From positions 1,612,001-1,676,000 of the forward strand of contig CAWABB010000001.1 of NCBI GenBank assembly GCA_963780165.1: 64,000 nt of DNA, read 5' to 3'. A program made the translations under genes and the position numbers. Below are positions 61,884-64,000 of this stretch, one piece after another. How positions within the stretch are numbered: position 1 is the first letter of the stretch; each line of letters starts with the position of its first letter. A model generated the notes under the pieces. It saw nothing but the letters and a program-made list of their open reading frames with translations, searched no databases and had not been told where the DNA came from. The stretch is from CAWABB01 sp963780165 (GTDB lineage: Bacteria; Bacteroidota; Ignavibacteria; UBA10030; UBA6906).

Positions 61884-63422
61884 TCAGTGATCCGGATTCT
61901 CCGCCTCGACGCTCTCGTGACCGGGCGTCTGAACGGTGAACTGCGTGATGCCGTGTGTAGCAAGGTTGCGGTGGATCCACCCGGCGAGCGAGACGAGCGA
62001 CTCGCCCGTGATGTTCGTGCCGTGGAACGGCTCCACGTGCACGTCGCCCAGAAACGGTACTCCTTCGCGAATGCTCTGCTCGAGCGCGCCCAGCTTGCCC
62101 GTGAGCGCGTAGACCGCCGACTGGAACGTGGAACAGGAGACGGGCGGGTTGGTCGTGCCGTGCACGAAGTACCCCGGAGGCAGGATGGCCGGATTGATGA
62201 GCCCATGCCAGTGCGCAAGAGCCGCGCCGCCCTCACGCATCATCGACACAAACGGCGCGGCGGGCTGAACGCGGGCCAGGATGCACGCAACGATGGCGTT
62301 GCCTGCGGCATGCGCCATGATCGTCAGCGTATCGTACGAAGGGCGGCAATCCACCCGCATGTCCGTGCCCTGCGGCGTCTCAAACACCACCGACCCGTTC
62401 ACCAGCCCCATCAGCACGATGTCGCGGTCCACGTCGACGTTCGACTTGTCGCAGCCCGAGCGGGTCGTCAGCACCCAGACGTCCGGGACGCGCACGCGGT
62501 ACGCCTGGCCGGCAATGGTCACCAGGACGGAGTGTCCGTCCAGCCCGCCCCCATCGGGCGCGGGGGCGCAGACCGGCGTCGCCGGCTCGACCTGCACCGG
62601 CAGTTGCCGCGCAAGGAACCCGTAGCTCATCCCGGAGCGATGGTCGAGGTATGCCGCGGCGATCCGCTGGTAGTACCGACTGCGGAACTCCAGCGATTCG
62701 AGCGAGGTATGAAAGAGCATCAGCCCGGTGTCGGCCCAGGTGCGGCCACTCTCGGAAAAGTCGCGGGCGAACCGCACGAACCCGTTGCGGTGGAGGTCCA
62801 GCTCACCGTTGCGCACCTCGAAATCCGACGCGTGCGGCGGCACCACGGGAGCCGCAAGCTTGGGAATCACCACCTGGCGGACGATCCTGTCGAACGGATC
62901 GCCGCAGGAGAACTTGACGATCGCCCCGTTCATGGTCGCCACCGTCCAGCTGTCATCGCTCACGAAGAGCATCACCTGGACGATGTTCCAGGCCAGCTTG
63001 CGGACCACGCTGTTCAGCTTGTCCTGCAGGCTTGCCACAGTGTCGGCGGGGCACGGGCCATCCTCGATCCCGACGATCGTGGCGGTGCGGAGGTTGGTCA
63101 CGTGGTCCACCGGAAGGTCACCCGACTCCATCTCCCCTGGCGCGATGATGACGTACCGCTCGCGGACCTTCCCCTTCCTGGGGTCTTCCAGGGCGTCCTG
63201 ATACTGCACGATTGTGACGCCCGCCTCACGGAGCGCCTGCTCGAGCCGGGCGGCAAACGCGCGGACGCGCTCCGTCTGGGACGCGACGGGGAAAAAGGTT
63301 ACCCTCAGACTCGCCGCCATCTCCTCGGGCGTGAGCGGCAAATGCCGGTCCATGCCCAGGATCTTCCGCACGGCCGATTCCTGAATTGCTCGAAAGTACG
63401 ACGCCTCCAGCGGACCGCTCAT
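61884..63422 (-). CDS. Protein of unknown function, 512 residues
   Basis: From ATG 63422, which overlaps the dehydrogenase stop (ATGA), the product has 512 residues, no signal peptide and no membrane helix. The N-terminal part (about 1-190) has Rossmann-like alternation (YVIIAPGEMESGDLPVDHVTNL, ATIVGIEDGPCP). The middle contains SYGFLARQLP and a TIAGQAYRVRVPDVWVLTTRS segment. The C-terminal part has His-rich stretches (GGAALAHWHGLINP, GDVHVEPFHGTNI). I recognise no family. Coupling to the dehydrogenase suggests a shared pathway. Confidence 0.7.
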   Translation of the reverse strand: MSGPLEASYFRAIQESAVRKILGMDRHLPLTPEEMAASLRVTFFPVASQTERVRAFAARLEQALREAGVTIVQYQDALEDPRKGKVRERYVIIAPGEMESGDLPVDHVTNLRTATIVGIEDGPCPADTVASLQDKLNSVVRKLAWNIVQVMLFVSDDSWTVATMNGAIVKFSCGDPFDRIVRQVVIPKLAAPVVPPHASDFEVRNGELDLHRNGFVRFARDFSESGRTWADTGLMLFHTSLESLEFRSRYYQRIAAAYLDHRSGMSYGFLARQLPVQVEPATPVCAPAPDGGGLDGHSVLVTIAGQAYRVRVPDVWVLTTRSGCDKSNVDVDRDIVLMGLVNGSVVFETPQGTDMRVDCRPSYDTLTIMAHAAGNAIVACILARVQPAAPFVSMMREGGAALAHWHGLINPAILPPGYFVHGTTNPPVSCSTFQSAVYALTGKLGALEQSIREGVPFLGDVHVEPFHGTNITGESLVSLAGWIHRNLATHGITQFTVQTPGHESVEAENPDH

Positions 63423-64000
63423 GTCTTCGACTTGCTTCCTTCCAATCCGAGAATGCGAATACACCAGTCGCCCAGCTTCGCCGACACCGCGGACACTAGC
63501 ACCAGCGCCTTCGAGCTCCAGTAGGGAACCAGCACTTCAGCCGACCGACGGCGGATGCCGCGCAGCACGGCGCGCGCCACCGCTTCGCTGGAAACCTTGG
63601 CGGACACCGCCGGCACGTCCAGGTCCCCGATCATCGGCGTGTCCACGCGCCCCGGCAGAACCGTGGTGACCGCCACGCCGGTCCCGTGCAATTCCTGGCG
63701 GAGGACATCCATGAACCCGGTCAGGGCGAACTTCGTGGGGACGTAGACGATGTCGTAGGTCAGCCCCTTCTTCCCGTCCACCGAGCTGACGGCCACGATC
63801 TGCCCGGAGCGCCGCTCCAGCATATGCGGAAGGACCCGGAGGATCGGACGGACGGATCCGTAAAAGTTGAGCTCCATCGACGCCTGATAGTCGCTGATGG
63901 TTGTCTCCCATGGACGCTTCCGCACATAGACGCCCGCGTTGGCGACAAGGAGGTCGACCCGGCCGAGCCGCGCGATGGCATCATCGATCATGCGCTCGGG
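63419..64000 (-). CDS. Short-chain dehydrogenase/reductase (5' end beyond window)
   Basis: The C-terminal 193 residues of an SDR enzyme. LLVANAG and the catalytic YVPTK (Tyr-X3-Lys), with a preceding VAVSSVDG Ser, are present. The nucleotide-binding TGASxGIG motif would lie outside the window, as the frame stays open at 64000. It is an NAD(P)-dependent oxidoreductase of unknown substrate. The hydrophobic C-terminal extension (YWSSKALVLVSAVSAKLGDW) resembles SDRs with a membrane-associated tail. Confidence 0.88.
   Translation of the reverse strand, partial: PERMIDDAIARLGRVDLLVANAGVYVRKRPWETTISDYQASMELNFYGSVRPILRVLPHMLERRSGQIVAVSSVDGKKGLTYDIVYVPTKFALTGFMDVLRQELHGTGVAVTTVLPGRVDTPMIGDLDVPAVSAKVSSEAVARAVLRGIRRRSAEVLVPYWSSKALVLVSAVSAKLGDWCIRILGLEGSKSKT

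Overview
The window looks like chromosomal DNA of a GC-rich, Gram-negative, respiratory bacterium. It encodes a TonB/ExbB/ExbD system, several outer-membrane barrels, lipoproteins, squalene (hopanoid) genes and a very large multiheme cytochrome locus. The gene mix resembles the Ignavibacteria/Chlorobi side of the FCB group. Examples are the ExbB-ExbD-ExbD-TonB-PstS-like-TPR operon and the huge cytochrome c/b proteins. Many genes have clear Shine-Dalgarno sequences, and several promoters read TTGNNN-17 bp-TATATT, which is unlike Bacteroidia. The taxonomic guess is inference only. No integrase, transposase, CRISPR array or rRNA was seen; there is one tRNA.

Positions 1-18153 hold a respiratory and regulatory block, all on the minus strand. 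In transcription order it has a PAS histidine kinase and an NtrC-type activator (18042-15261), then a UspA protein and a degenerate receiver protein (15099-14186). An eight-gene cytochrome locus follows (14010-2533): a 13-heme/cytochrome b fusion, a 19-heme membrane cytochrome, a cytochrome b, a tetraheme c554-like protein, an ImcH/NapC-like 7-heme quinol oxidase, a beta-barrel porin, a 14-heme periplasmic cytochrome and a lipoprotein cytochrome with 15 heme motifs. Downstream lie a 25-residue membrane peptide and ccmF, which assembles c-type cytochromes and is cut by the window edge. The locus encodes about 72 c-hemes. Read as a pathway it could carry electrons from the quinol pool to the cell surface. 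Sigma-54 type promoters precede the cytochrome operon, the ccmF-side unit and the uspA operon. Two of the three share a nearly identical 17-bp dyad, which suggests one sigma-54 activator controls cytochromes and their maturation together.

Positions 18176-33050 are mostly housekeeping and stress genes: an NTF2-like protein, an RNA m5U methyltransferase, a giant adenylate cyclase/AAA ATPase, polyphosphate kinase, citrate synthase, a glycosyltransferase, a copper operon (HMA chaperone, AlkD-like protein, CopA, Smr domain), a Nudix CoA pyrophosphatase and an ECF sigma factor.

Positions 33245-49495 hold envelope and signalling genes: the TPR/PstS-like/TonB/ExbD/ExbD/ExbB operon, a STAS protein behind an excellent sigma-54 site, a CorC-barrel-kinase-NtrC operon, a GH13 amylase with two tandem membrane acyltransferase-like proteins, and a single-domain response regulator.

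Positions 49665-64000 hold hpnC-hpnD-hpnE for squalene, a CAU-anticodon tRNA directly ahead of tilS, then hpt, ftsH and a SEC59-like kinase. Two small membrane proteins, an M16 peptidase pair, a YbjQ protein, a 512-residue protein of unknown function and a partial short-chain dehydrogenase complete the window.
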